Shown: positions 1 through 11,670 of the stretch, piece after piece
Layout of the letters: every line of letters starts with the position of its first letter
How positions within the stretch are numbered: the stretch's first letter is position 1
Assembly: GCF_000213175.1 (NCBI RefSeq)
Contig: NW_009799099.1
Coordinates: 124,001-188,000, forward strand
Direction of reading: 5' to 3'
DNA: 64,000 bases
Source: Neurospora tetrasperma FGSC 2508
Lineage: Eukaryota; Ascomycota; Sordariomycetes; Sordariales; Sordariaceae
Notes under the pieces: model-generated
Told to the model about the DNA's origin: nothing
Seen by the model: the letters and a program-made list of their open reading frames with translations, nothing else
The model's database searches: none
Program-made: the position numbers and the translations under genes

Positions 1-3000
1 CGCAGCTTGAGGTTCGTAAGAGCTTCCATGGTCCGTAGCAGGGATGAGACTTTCTTGAACGATTTGCGACTCGGGCTCCGAAGGTGCCTTATGATCGAGA
101 GTACGCGAGCTGGCCTTACTGGCCCCATCCTCATTCGCCGGCGAGATATGTTGGGTCTCCGGCACCAAGACTTCATCCTCTGACTGACGCAAGACACGCG
201 GCTCCATCATGTCGGCAAAGTTGATGGTCCGGTACCCCTTTTCGGCATCCTCATCGGCGTCATCCTCGTCCTCTGGAACCTCAAACTTGTCATAGACTCG
301 GTTGCCCTCATCATCATAGACCTTCTCGTTGACGTCCAGGTTCCTATCCCGCTTGGCAAGGATAATTCGCAAGTCGTTCTGGTCCCAGACCTCAACAACG
401 GTTCCTGTCATGTTCATAACCTGAGGTTGCCAGTTGGTAGCCTTGGAGAGCAGGAATTGCTTCCACGTGATGATCATGCCAGCCTTGGCTTGTCCTGGTT
501 GGAGCAGAGGCAGGGTGGTCAAATCACTGGGAAGAGGAGGCAAGTCTTCTTCTTCGTCTCCGTGCTCGTCGTCATTGTGCTCCTCTTCTTCATCGTACTC
601 TTCCTCATCTTGTTCTTCTTCGGGGTGGTCATGAGCCGCATAAGCATCGGGGTCCTCCTCGTCGTAGTTCAGGACAACATTCTCCTCAGCGTCCGACACC
701 TTTCTCTTCTTGGTACCCGGCTCGTCCTCCTCGTATTCCCCCTGGTTCTGCTGCTTCCGCTTTGAGGGCCCTCCACGGCCATTGCCCCAGTAGTTTTGCT
801 GTTGAGGATCCCAGCGTTGATAGAATGGGAAAGGTGGTTCGCTGAGCTCGACGCCTTCCTCGGTGCACTCAACGGCAGTATAGTTGATCTTTTGGCGCCA
901 AGCATCAGGATCTATTTCGGTTACGGCAACTTCGGCGTCTTTCTTGGCATCCTCCACACGGTGGTTAACCAGAGGCTTGACACCCTTCATCAAGCTAGCG
1001 CGAATCTGTTCTTCATCCTCTTGAGACTTGGGGTTCTTGAGACCAAGAGATCCGAACAGCATACGGCGGCCAGCGTCCACGTTGAGTTTCGTCTTCCGCT
1101 TAGCCGGGGCAGAGGTTGTGTCGTCTGCAGAGGGCTCAGGCTGTTCAGTCTCGGGAACGGGTGCTGCAGGCTTTTCTACTTCAGCTGGTTTGCCGAGATA
1201 CTCAAGATGACCGAGTGACTGGAGCAAGGCCATCCTCTTGGCCTCCAGGTCAGCCGGTGTCGACGTCTCTGTGTCTTGACCGGACGTAGAGCCAATAATA
1301 GAAGTGTCTCTGGACGCGGTCTTTCTTATCCTAGCAGAAAGCCTCCGGCGTGCGTTCCGGGCCCTTGTTTTGCTCTTGCCTTGGCCTGGAGGCACAGGGA
1401 TTTGGTCTTGTTGATCGTTGGATGTGTTTGAAGCATCAAGAGTGGCCGTATCAAGGGTAGCTGACTGTTCGCTGTGGGACTGGAGTACAGCTTTGGTAAT
1501 GTTTGCATGTTTAGAACTTGAAGTAACTGGTTCTTCATCCGAGTCGTCATCACTGCTGTCACTGGAATCGGACTCTGAATCGCTGCTAATATCATTATCG
1601 GAATTTGCGTTGACATTGCCGCGTGAAGAGCTATCAGAATCACTGCTGTTGCTATCATCACTGCTTGAATTGTCCTCCTCATCTTCGGAGTCGCTCTCGC
1701 TGCTGGATGCGTCCTCCTCTGAGCTGCTGTCGTCGTCGCTACTACTGTCGCTGTCGCTCTCGTCAGAACTTGAGGATTCGTCATTGGGCTGGGGGCTCTT
1801 GGGGGCGACCATCTCCGCGGGGGGCTTTACTTTGGTGGTGTAGACCTCGGGGCCACTTTCGCTGTCACTGGCAGCGGATCCTTCGTCAGAGGCTTCGCTG
1901 AGATCCTCTTCGTTCAGCATCTCTTCCGCATCATCAGAAAGGGAGACAGCATCCGAGTCGTTGGAAGAGTCAGAGCCCTCTTCAGATAAGTCCTCGTCGT
2001 CCTCGTCGAGGTCAAAGTCTGACCCCTCCTCTTCTGAGTCGAGGGGAATCTCGTTCTCGTCGGAGGGAGCAGCAACTTTAGAGGGCTGGGCGGTGCCCTC
2101 ATCGTCCTCCTCCTCATCAAACTTTTTGTGAACAGGAAGCCTCACATCCTGACCCGACATACGAAGGGCTTCGACCATGTGACGGGAAGCTGAACCATCA
2201 AGGATAGAGCCAGCAGGGAAGCCATGCTCATCGTAATGCTTGACCAACGAGGCGACGGATTCGGCATCACTCTTTTCGGACGCTTCAACCTCGAGTTCGT
2301 CCTCAATTGCACCTTCAGGTCCACGGACTTGGAGACGTCTCTTATAGGCTAGCATCTGTTGCAGGGTCATGTGGGGACGGTTCCTGCGTCGAAGCTTCCA
2401 GTAAACCTTGTTCTCGTTGCTATCGTGCTGAAGGAGGAGCTTCTCGCAGACGCCGACCGAGACTCTGGGGAAAGCAGCGCGGAGAGCAGCGATTCTGTCA
2501 ATGTCTGAAAGGTCGATAGACTTTTGGGACTTGGTGGGGCTGATGTCGGTGGGTTGCTCAGCACTGTCCTCGACTGGGGTATCTTCTCTTGACTCTGCTT
2601 CCTGAAGACCCTCAAGTTCATCGGCAAGTTCGTCTGGGTTGATCTCGTAGTCGTCATCTTCGTCTTGGCCCTCGTCTTCTTCCTCATCGTCACCGTATTG
2701 CTCTTGATCGACAAAGTCATCGTCTTCTTCCTCGTCCTCGTCCTCGTTGGCATCCAAGTCGGCGTTGTTGAAGCGGACTTGACGAGTGCTCTCCCGGTCC
2801 TCGGAATCTTCGCCGTGGCGGGTGAGGAAGAGGGGTTCTGCTTGTTCATCATCATCACGCTCGATGGTATCGTATTCAATTCTTCTCCGCTTGAGAGGGG
2901 GAATGTCGACCGGGGGTCTGTCTCTGGGAGACCTGAGTCGGGGCCGGCCAAAGGGAACGCCGTCAATCAGGTGCCTGCCATCATTGGAAATTTGATCACG

Positions 3001-3395
3001 GCCGGACAGCAGACGGCGCTTTCGGTCACCGGTGACGAGGGGTCGGACACTGCGGGGTTGGGTGTCAGCAGGTGAACTGCAAGGAGGAGTTGAATGACGG
3101 GGCAGGTGAGAAGATGTTGATGTTCCACTCACAAGACTTCTTCCTCGTCCTTGAGGACGTTGGCCACCTGCTGGAAATGCAGACATTCAAAGGCATAACC
3201 TTCCTTATTACGGAGCTCGACCACGTAATCTTCAAGGCCCCATTCGTGGCTCTCGAGGGGAATGATGTCGTTGATTTGGTCGACGAGGTCGGCAATGGTT
3301 GGGTCATTCTCCAGAGGAACGTGGTGGATGATTCTGACCTCGGGGAGGGACTGACGCCGGACGACGAGGCGCAGACGAAGGCTGTGGTCCTTCAT
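1..3395 (-). CDS. Coilin-like nuclear protein (fungal DUF7357-type N-terminus), 3' end outside window
   Basis: Two exons, 3395..3133 and 3049..<1, with an 83-nt intron (GTGAGT donor, CCGCAG acceptor); the join reads EEEVF-VRPLVTGDR. The window holds 1,104 codons with no stop. Residues 1-95 form a compact domain starting MKDHSLRLRLVVRR, like the ubiquitin-like N-terminus of coilins. The middle is very acidic and Ser/Asp/Glu-rich (about residues 500-610), with KRKR/KKRK basic patches. Residues about 944-1044 read ITWKQFLLSKATNWQPQV, then a gap, then INFADMMEPRVL; this matches in order and spacing the atypical Tudor-like end of coilin (IAFKLLELSSSYSPEV ... VFWKELIDPRLI in animals, from memory). 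Coilin scaffolds Cajal bodies. The N-terminal plus C-terminal match is an inference. An acidic chromatin or ribosome-biogenesis protein is the alternative. Confidence 0.75.
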
Positions 3396-4504
3396 GTTGC
3401 CGTTGATGTGTAGTACTTGTGGATTAGGTGTAAAATTGAATGGTATGATATCGAAGATGAACTGAATGGTTGGCTATGTGATGTTTGTCGTCTTGTTCGG
3501 GATCTGTTCCGGTGGACAGCAGTAGCACTAGTGGTGATGGGAATTTTGCAATCGTGGTGGTGCTTGGTGATCTGAGTCCGAGATGACGAAAAGAACGCGT
3601 AAAGTGGAAATATTCAATTTGGTTGTTTGCGGGAGTCGGAAGAAAAGCACTGCAGAGGAGAAGGGAAACAAAACAGTCGAACAAGCAAACCGTGTTCCGT
3701 TCTGTTTCGTAAGATTTCACTTCAGTTTGCTTTTCGCTCCTTCCACGCTGGCGGAGGATTCAAGTTCAGTTCATTGGATTCTCTCAGCTCTTTTCTTCAG
3801 GGCATTTTGTGGTGGTGGCAGTCGCGACAGGCGTTATTCTGCAGCTTCCATTTCCACTTCCATCCCGCGCTGCCTCTGCAGAACAAACGCTGATTCAATC
3901 CCGCGCCAGGAGGGGAGCACCATGCAAGCCTTATCGGTGGAGCCCAACGTTGATGCCAAGAAGTTTGATTGTGCTTCCTGTTGGATGAAACATTGCGGGG
4001 CGTGTGGGGCCAGCACTTTATTCGTTGCATCTTCCACTGTCTTCCGGCACTCCAAAAGGAGGAACGTCCCTACAGTACAGTACCTATATAGTGTACAGGT
4101 AACCAAAGTTGTAGCCGAGTGCGTCGCTTCAGAGGTCCGATGTAGGAGAGAGAATTATGGAAGACTCGAGCACGTGAAAAGGCGTCACGAGCTACTGTGA
4201 CCTCCAAGAGGTACCCCGCGAAAGACTTGTGTTCGGGGATAGCAACAAGATGAGGGAGCTTGAGCATTGGATACTGGTAGGATCAGTCCAGAACTCGCGA
4301 GATGGTAATCCACGGTGTGACCATAACCGTCTGGAAAAGATTCAAACAAAATCTAATTAAGAAAAAGAAGGAACCCCCTTGAAACGCCTCGATTTTTGTG
4401 CCGCCAGAGAGACATGCCCGGTATACACGAGATTATATGCAGAATAGATGTCGCCATGTAACAAGAACTGTCTAATGTGTTCGTTCGTGTTCGTGTCAAA
4501 TGTA
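3396..4504. other. Intergenic: promoter of the coilin-like gene and 3' flank of RIB1
   Basis: This stretch lies upstream of the minus-strand start at 3395 and downstream of the RIB1 stop. A 205-codon open frame on the plus strand (3583-4200) has no recognisable domain and looks like chance. I see no RNA gene or repeat. Confidence 0.5.
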
Positions 4505-5817
4505 TCACTGAGGGAGCGCTCCCATATCCAACATGTGTCCCATCTTTTCAATCTGTTGTCACCCGTGTTAGCACATGGTCACCAGCAGCAGCAGCAGTAG
4601 TATCACCAACAGGGTCAGCGTCACAAACATACCTTGGTCTTCAAATACCCCTCCACCTCGGGCGCCCTGAACCCTCCCTTGCCCTTCCAACTCAACGGCA
4701 CCATGGCCACCCGTTCCGTCACCACAATCTCCCGATTCGGGCCCTCCACCGCCCTGATCTTGTCGGGGTTGTTCGTCAACAGTCTGATCTCCTTTTGTCC
4801 CAAGTCCCGCAACATGGCAGTCGCCAAACCATAGCTTCTCGCATCCGCAGGGTGGCGCAACAGCAAATTGGCCTCGACGGTATCCGACCCCAGATCTTGC
4901 AGGTTGTAGGCCTTCAACTTTTCGCCCAACCCGATTCCTCGGCCTTCTTGGCGTAGATAGATAATGATCCCACCAGCGGTATTAGAAGGCAACGACATCA
5001 AGCGCGCCGCCTCATCCAGCTGCTCTCCGCAGTCACAGCGCGCAGACCAGACGGTTTCGCCCGTGTAGCACTCCGAGTGTATCCTGACCAATGGCACCTG
5101 CTTCTTCTCCTCCGCCTTCTCTTCCTGATCTTCCTTCTTCGTCTCTCCAACACCCGGTTCCCGACTCGTCGTCCTACCGGGATACAACCGGCCCGTATAA
5201 GCACCCCTCACCAACCTGTCCATCTCCGTCTCACCCTCCCGCACTCGGTCCAGACTTTCACTCCGAATGTTGTTCCCAAACACAATCGCCAGGTGCTCCT
5301 TGTTGTCCACGTCGTTGGTGTACAAGTGCAGGAACATCTCGGCCCCGTTGGTGGTCGGAATGCGCGCCCGCACTATGCACTCTACGTGCGGCAGAGATTC
5401 GAGGAGCTTGGGCTTCTTGGTACCACATCCTCCTGTAGGAATGGAGCTGTCGACGGGGATGCCGCGCGGCTCGGACAGGGAGAGGGAGGTTATGGAGGTG
5501 GAGGGGGTTGCTGTGCCGGGGGTCTGGGGAGGCGTGAAGGAGGGCGAGAGGAGGGAAGGCGGTGGTGGTTGGGAGAGGGGGGTCGAGGGCACCGACGAGT
5601 GTGTCGAGAGGTTGTCGCTGGTGTCGAGGGTGATGGCGGGGGTTGTGGTCGGTTGTGCCGAGGTAGAAGAGAGGTCTACGGATTCGACGTCGCCATTGTC
5701 TCGAGACTGCTCGCTGGTGTTCTCTGATCTCTTGGGGGAGTAGAAGGAGGGTAATTGGCTTGTTGTCGCATTGTCGGCTTGCGACGATTGCGCATCTGAT
5801 GTTGGTGCCGGGCACAT
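4505..5817 (-). CDS. RIB1: GTP cyclohydrolase II (RIB1 type), first step of riboflavin synthesis
   Basis: Converts GTP to 2,5-diamino-6-ribosylamino-pyrimidinone 5'-phosphate, formate and pyrophosphate. Exons 5817..4633 and 4552..4505; the 80-nt intron has a GTATGT donor, TGCTAAC branch site and CAACAG acceptor. The frame closes soon after the donor if unspliced (YLKTKVCL-stop); splicing restores the usual family tail, [20 protein letters not shown]. The product is about 410 aa. Residues 1-130 are Ser/Thr/Pro-rich and unstructured. The catalytic domain has zinc cysteines in [14 protein letters not shown] (about C250, C261, C263), the [10 protein letters not shown] nucleotide loop (about R289), and LLTNNPDK. 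The frame continues 14 codons upstream of the first ATG, so I chose the ATG at 5817 ([10 protein letters not shown]). Confidence 0.93.
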
Positions 5818-6530
5818 GTTTGGTCTGAAGTGTTCGGAAGTGTTGAGCCGGAGGGGCAAACGGAGGCGCGCTCTAGAAGGGGTTCGGCTGTGGTGGGATG
5901 GAAGTTGTTTGGTCGTGTTGAGGTCTGGAACATCAATTCAACTCTAGAGAACAACAGAGCGGGAAGCAATTCGACAAGTCGGCGGTGTCGTAAAGAGACT
6001 CGGAGAGAGAGAGAGAAGGAGAGAAAGTTCCCGAGTCGGTCTTGTCCAACAGAACTAACACAAAGTTCGGATGCGCTGGGTCAGATTGCGGATTACTGTA
6101 CATATGATTCGTACCCAGGGAACGGCGAATTAAGCCAAGGGTCCGAGTCCGTCTCACACATTCAGCAATTGGGGAATCATTAGTCATGGACCCGGCTGCG
6201 GGGATTCTTCGCTGACACTTCGCTGACTTTCTGCCGCCCAAAAGGGACCAAAATGGAGAAAGGTCTCTGAGACAATTGGCCGTGCTTTGCGGGGTTGATG
6301 CCTGCCACGGCACCTTTTCCGGCAAGCCAAGGGGCCTGCCGGAGACAAATCGGGGTGGGTCTGTGCGCCATCATCCAGGGCATTGCTGTCTCGCGAATTC
6401 CACTCTTCGAATTTCAAACGGCTTTTCCAGAATGACGACTTCAACAAAACATCACTGAAGAACTAGTCTAGAACTCGAAAGTCCGGGAGTTCGTTTACAC
6501 CCGATATCGTGATTTGTTACTGAGCAAGCG
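5818..6530. other. Intergenic between RIB1 and the PTH11-like gene
   Basis: RIB1 5' region followed by the 3' flank of the next minus-strand gene. A purine tract (about 5995-6030, GAGAGA-rich) lies in the RIB1 upstream region. Nothing else recognised. Confidence 0.5.
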
Positions 6531-7816
6531 CTATACAAAACACGTCTGATGACCATTCCCAGACGCCAGCAACTCCCCCGTCGAGCTCTGCATTTCTCTT
6601 TCCCTCCTCGCCGCCATCTCAATCTCTTCCAATTGCAACCCCAACACTCCATGGACTTCCCCTTGCTGCTGAGTCCGTTGTTGGGAGCCTGGATACACCT
6701 TCGATATCTGGTCACCTTCTGAGATATAACTGCTGAAGCATGGCGGGGCAAGTTTGGCCAAGAGAGGACGCAGCGGAGGAATGGACACGCAGATGATGCC
6801 TAGTGAGCACTCGATGATGGTCCAGTTGAGGGGAGACACGAGGTAGTCTGCCTCGATGGTCAGTATCAATCTTCCACGCGGGGCTGGATTTGAAACTCAC
6901 AAGTCACGTCAATACCCTTGACATCACCCAACGAGACGATCCGGATAATGCTCGAAGCAAAGGCACTGGACAGTCAGCGAGATGTCTTTTTTTTCAAGAT
7001 CTTGCCCACGAAGGCGCAGACACTCACATAAACCCAACCCCAAACAGCACGCAAATCATCAACCTCTGTCTCAACGGAATACTCAAACTCCAAAAATACG
7101 GCAACGGCGCCGCAACCAGCACAAAGTCAATCGCCACATTGACCCCGGCATTCGCATACAAAAAGTCCACAAAGGGAATACACTTGCTACCAGCAATCGT
7201 ATAATCCCACGCCGCCTTCAGCGGTGTACACTGAAAGATGGTCGCCAAGACGGCGCAAACCCCCATGGCCGTCACCACAACAGCCGTGCCGTACAAGATC
7301 CACCTTAGGACTTGGCCGGAAAAGATCCTCAAGTACGACGTCAGGATAGACAGCTTGGTAAAGGCGCCAGCTGCCGCATAGAAAACGTGGGCGACGTACA
7401 TATGCTTTGATCCCGTCAGCCTCATCATCACCCCTGTTCAAGTTCCGGCCAGAAAAACGCACCTTCACACATCGCGTCAACATATCCAACATGTTCTCCA
7501 CCGGCATCGGCAAGTTCCAGATATGTTCCCCCAGTCCATATCGTGTCGCTGCAAGGGCCATGGAGGCCGAGACCAGCGTGAATAGCCCGGCCAGGATGAT
7601 GAAAAAGTCATCGACGAATAGACGGCGGGTGATGTACGCACGGCAGACGATGCGGAGAGAGACAACCACACCCACAAGCACGATCAAAACCAGGTTGACC
7701 TGCCATATCGTCGGCTTTTGCGTGGACTTGTCGCTGAGGTCGTAGCCGGCCAATATATCAGGACTGAACGATGGTCTTTGTGCTTGGCGGGGGAGTAGCG
7801 GGTGTAGGGGTGGCAT
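6531..7816 (-). CDS. PTH11-like integral membrane protein (fungal rhodopsin-type domain)
   Basis: Four exons: 7816..7463, 7404..7028, 6965..6901, 6847..6531; introns of 58, 62 and 53 nt with GTGCGT/GTGAGT donors. Their sum gives exactly 370 aa. The protein starts outside and crosses the membrane about seven times: IWQVNLVLIVLVGVVVSLRI, VDDFFIILAGLFTLVSASMA, then HVFYAAAGAFTKLSILTSYLRIF, a helix ending CAVLATIFQCTPLKAAWDY, and later helices. The family marks are conserved: a RLFVDDFFIILA-like helix 2, TKLSILTSYLRIF, the FQCTPLKAAWD cysteine loop, and YLVSPLNWTIIECSLGIICVSIPPLRPLL. The C-terminal tail of about 70 aa is hydrophilic and Gln/Glu-rich. Such proteins are candidate G-protein-coupled surface sensors; ligand unknown. 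Confidence 0.85.
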
Positions 7817-9011
7817 TGGTGTTGGGGGTGTACGGGACAGGACAATTTCTGAGCATCATACTGTAACTGGTATGCGCTCTTCGGAGACGGGATCGCAGGG
7901 CAATATGGGATGAGGGTGATAAGGCGGATTTATGATCTCCCCGATCCCAGACTTCGATCCTCGAGTCTCGACACGATATACATCCCCACACAACGGACGA
8001 ACCGCCTCAGAGCTATTAAGTCTTTAGCCGCAACTGGCGGCCATGTGCGTGAAATCGTGGCGCTGGTTTCCGTTTCCGCTCCGCTACACCACAATATGAA
8101 CTTGCAAGCGCTTATGACTTTGTGGCTCACGGTACGGTGGAAACGAGGGAGCAAGACATGCATTGACACTTGCTCAACGCCCGTTGTGAAACCCCATTCA
8201 AGATCCCAGTATCATGGCAGCAAGATGGTGAAAAGAGACATCCCAGAGAGCTGGAAAGCTGGAGAGTTTGGCAGCCATGTAGTGACGCCATGGGTACCTA
8301 CCTATCTATGTCACCAAAAGAAGATTTGCGCGAAGCCGGGAGTGACTCGAATGGGAGTGTTTTCAGCTGCGATTACCCGCGGCTGGGTCCCAAGATGAGG
8401 CCCGTATTTCATCCATCGGAATACGCAGAATCGGGTCAATTGTGCAATTTTGGCATGCACAATCCAATTTCCTCCCCTCTCTACCTCTACGCGGTAGGTT
8501 ACTGTACCAGGCTCCAAACAAGACCCTTGGCCTTGGGAAACGGGTAGCCGCATGAGTTATACCGGACCAATGCAGACATCTGGGTGATCATTGGCAACCA
8601 TTGTTCACTTGAGCGAGACGATTTTCTCAGAAGTCCGGTCTCGATCGCAATACCCCAACTGATCCAGTTTCTTGGGTTGAGTAGATCGGCTTCAAATGCA
8701 CGATCCTCCCGCCGGTAAAAAGCTTCTCGACCGCAAATGAAGAACTGGAAAAAGAAGCAAATCATCTCGGAGAAGAGAATACGGATTCGGGAGTGCTGCC
8801 AGCCTGTCGCGTGCTATTGACGAGCTCGACCAATCAGACATCTGAATCTGATTGCCTTCCCCAGCGGTTCAGCCTGGCACACGACCCGTCTCGGCAGCTT
8901 GTCTGTCAGCGCTGAATTGGAAGGCCATACAAGCCATTTACGTCTTTCTCATAACTCAGCCACCACGGACAGATAGCCCTCTAATATCTTGCCAGGCCTC
9001 GACATTCAGAA

Positions 9012-9146
9012 ATGACTTTGAAAATTATGGCAGCGGTGGCAGTTGTGGCAACAACCGCGGCTCAACCAACTGCTGCCGGTGCTCGGGATATGAAACGAGG
9101 TCGTTCCATATCGTCAGGCTGGATGGTAAAGCTTGAGGAGGCTTGA
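9012..9146 (+). CDS. Possible very short secreted peptide precursor
   Basis: A 44-codon frame starting MTLKIMAAVAVVATTAAQ, hydrophobic and Ala/Val-rich like a signal peptide, followed by AGARDMKRGR and SISSGWMVKLEEA. The KR pair could be a Kex2 site. The start context CAGAAATGA is acceptable. It lies alone in a 2.6-kb gap. A frame this short can arise by chance, so this is a weak call; transcript data would decide. Confidence 0.2.
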   Translation: MTLKIMAAVAVVATTAAQPTAAGARDMKRGRSISSGWMVKLEEA

Positions 9147-10324
9147 CCAAACATGACCAAAAGAATACCATCTCCGTGGTCGGCGCTTGTTTCCTCCGTA
9201 CATGGCAAGCTGAAAGGAAAGTCAATGGCGCCGCGGAGAAATAAAAAAACATGGCAGAAAAAGCAATGATCCCAATAACAAGACGCATGGCACAACACAA
9301 CAAGAGAGGCCTTTGGATATGTTGCCACTGACAACATTACTGGAGATGTGATTGAAAATGGGGTAAGTTTGCGATAGTCAAGTGGAATACGGGGTCCTGG
9401 ATGTGTGATGTACAAGTGTTCAACGGGACGAGCCAGGCGCGATTTGGCCTGCGTCAGAGAGTTTTGCGATGTGCCATTCAGTGTGGTCTTCGAGTGATAC
9501 CACAACCATGAGAAGTTGCTGCTATACGTGCGCATGTTTCTTAATATGAGGGGCATGGGATGTGGTGTCATGTGCACTCACTGCCCGCACATAGGGGTCC
9601 AGTCTACCGGCTAGGTATGTTGTCCGGCCCGGCAGTTTCGCCGAGTGGCAGCCGGGAAACCTCCGTAAACCGTTGGTCTTCATACAAGCGCACGAATCAT
9701 CACGGCTTGAGTTCCTTCCGGAGCGGGCTGCCGTCTGCGATTTACACTCCTGACACTATCCTCACCTCCATCGCTTATGCACGCGCCTCATTTCCTCAAG
9801 ATCGCGCGAGTTCAGGCTCACATTACATACAAAGATCTGTCAAATATCCCCAGACCGACAGTCAAGGTGACATTACCACCGTTTTTGAATCTGGGGATTA
9901 ATCGGCACCTGACCCGGTTCCTTGTTTCTGGAACTCCTTTATTCGGCCAAGGAACCTGCGACTCCCGTAGCGTAACATCGCGGAGGTGTTGGCTCCGGAT
10001 TTTCGGCACACCTGCCGACGGCCTTGGCCTTGGCCCACTTACCCCGGCATCATCCTCCAATTTCCCCATGGCTCTCGCACTTGTCTACGTCTAGCCATTT
10101 CTGGTAAGTCTCGGGACCTGGGCCGAGCAAGTTGAAACAACCAGAGCATGAACAAATCAGTGCCAGGAAGGTGATGATGGACAAGCCGACGGATCTATTG
10201 TTTCCAGGTCCGGCTGGGCGTTTCCGAAGTACGGGGATGTCGCCCGGCATGCGATGACCTCAAATTTAAACCAAGAAGATAAGGAGAATGAGGTAATGTA
10301 CGGTGCTGATGGTTGACGACCAGC

Positions 10325-10331
10325 TATATAA
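10325..10331 (+). promoter_or_regulatory. TATA box of the GH6 glucanase
   Basis: TATATAA about 90 nt upstream of the ATG at 10420, followed by C/T-rich leader DNA (CATCATCACC, CTTCCCC). Strong TATA boxes are common in highly induced secreted-enzyme genes. Confidence 0.6.
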
Positions 10332-10419
10332 GACCTGCCGTCCATCAATCCTCATCATCACCAATCGTCACTTCCCCAACCCCTATCTTCCCCATATTAC
10401 ATACTCATCCCAAGTCACA

Positions 10420-11670
10420 ATGCGCGCCCTTTCCCTCCTTGCCGCCCTCTCGGCCGCCGGCGCCACCGTCACCGCTTCCCCCGTCGGCCCTGCTCACGCC
10501 CCACGGGCCCTCTCCGACTCCAACCCCTTTGTCGGCAAGAAGCTCTTCGCCAACCCCAAATGGGCCTCCAAGCTCGAGGACACATACAAGGCCTTCACCT
10601 CCAGGGGCGACTCGGAAAACGCAGCCGTAGTCCGCAAGGTCCAAAAGATCGGTTCCTTCGTCTGGGTATCTTCCCGCTCCGGGCTCTCCGAGATCGACGA
10701 AGCCATCCAGGCCGCTCGTGCGGAGCAGAGCCGGACGGGACAGAAGCAGATTGTCGGGTTGGTGATGTACAACATACCTGATCGCGACTGCTCTGCGGGC
10801 GAGTCGGCGGGCGAGCTGAGCACCAAGAATGACGGACTGCGAATCTACAAGGAGCAGTTCGTCAAGCCGTATGCGGCCAAGTTGGCGGCGGCCAAGGACT
10901 TGCAGTTTGCTGTGGTGGTGGAGCCGGACTCGTTGGGAAATTCGGTGACCAACTCTGCCGTCGAGTTTTGCAAGCAGGCGATTCCTACCTACCGGGAAGG
11001 TATCGCTTTTGCCATCAAGAGCTTGCAGTTGGATAACGTGGCGGTGTATTTGGATGCTGCGAATGGTGGATGGTTGGGTTGGGGTGATAGTTTGCCCAAG
11101 GGTATGTCCTTTCTTTCTTTCTTTCCTCTCGTTTATTTCCCGTCTCCTTCCCTCTCCCTACAACCTTCATCAGAACACAAACTAATAGATCACCCCACAG
11201 CCGCCAACGAAATCGCCACCATCCTCTCCATGGCCTCCCCCGCCAAAGTCCGCGGTTTCTCCACCAACGTCTCCAACTACAACCCCTACCTCGCCACCAA
11301 GCGCGACTCCTTCACCTTGGGCTCCCCGTCCTACGACGAATCGCACTACGCCTCTTCCCTCGCGCCTTACCTCCAACAACACGGGCTCCCTGCGCACTTC
11401 ATCATCGACCAGGGCCGTGTGGCTTATCCGGGCGCCAGGAAGGACTGGGGTGACTGGTGCAATGTCAACCCGGCTGGGTTTGGCCATATCCCCACGACGG
11501 ACCAGAGCGTGCTGCAGAACTCGAATGTCGATGCGATTGTGTGGATCAAGCCGGGAGGTGAGAGTGATGGGCAGTGTGGATTGACGGGGGCGCCGATTGC
11601 GGGAGCGTGGTTCGGTGGGTATGCGGAGATGTTGACGGGGAATGCGGATGCTAGTGTGAAGAACAGTTAA
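10420..11670 (+). CDS. gh6-3: Secreted GH6 glucanase (cellobiohydrolase/endoglucanase family 6), no cellulose-binding module
   Basis: Exons 10420..11101 and 11201..11670 (99-nt intron, GTATGT donor, ACTAAT branch, CCACAG acceptor) give 383 aa. A signal peptide spans about residues 1-20 (MRALSLLAALSAAGATVTAS). The GH6 core follows: MYNIPDRDC (D123 matches the catalytic Asp175 of T. reesei Cel6A), VVVEPDSLGN (D170 matches Asp221), YLDAANGGWLGW, FSTNVSNYNPY, FIIDQGRVAYPGARKDWGDWCNV, VWIKPGGESDG and GAWFGGYAEMLTGNA. There is no CBM1 module or Ser/Thr linker, unlike the main CBH2. GH6 enzymes invert configuration and release cellobiose from beta-1,4-glucan. The symbol is from memory of the three N. 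crassa GH6 genes. Endo or exo action cannot be told here. Confidence 0.92.
   Translation: MRALSLLAALSAAGATVTASPVGPAHAPRALSDSNPFVGKKLFANPKWASKLEDTYKAFTSRGDSENAAVVRKVQKIGSFVWVSSRSGLSEIDEAIQAARAEQSRTGQKQIVGLVMYNIPDRDCSAGESAGELSTKNDGLRIYKEQFVKPYAAKLAAAKDLQFAVVVEPDSLGNSVTNSAVEFCKQAIPTYREGIAFAIKSLQLDNVAVYLDAANGGWLGWGDSLPKGMSFLSFFPLVYFPSPSLSLQPSSEHKLIDHPTAANEIATILSMASPAKVRGFSTNVSNYNPYLATKRDSFTLGSPSYDESHYASSLAPYLQQHGLPAHFIIDQGRVAYPGARKDWGDWCNVNPAGFGHIPTTDQSVLQNSNVDAIVWIKPGGESDGQCGLTGAPIAGAWFGGYAEMLTGNADASVKNS

Larger units (their letters stand above)
7817..10419. other. Long intergenic region upstream of the PTH11-like gene and of the GH6 glucanase
   Basis: 2.6 kb between divergent genes (PTH11-like minus, GH6 plus), so it should hold both promoters. 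Open frames here are short, overlapping on both strands, and show no domain. The only frame I would look at again is a 44-codon one at 9012-9146, listed separately. No tRNA or repeat seen. Confidence 0.45.

Noticed and set aside
3583-4200. 205-codon plus frame upstream of the coilin-like gene
   Set aside because: No domain, poor start context, and it lies in the promoter of a real gene.
5077-5727. 216-codon plus frame opposite RIB1
   Set aside because: Antisense shadow with Gly/Arg runs from the complement of Ser/Pro codons.
9062-9577. 171-codon minus frame in the PTH11-GH6 gap
   Set aside because: Mixed hydrophobic segments without topology or family match, and no start support.
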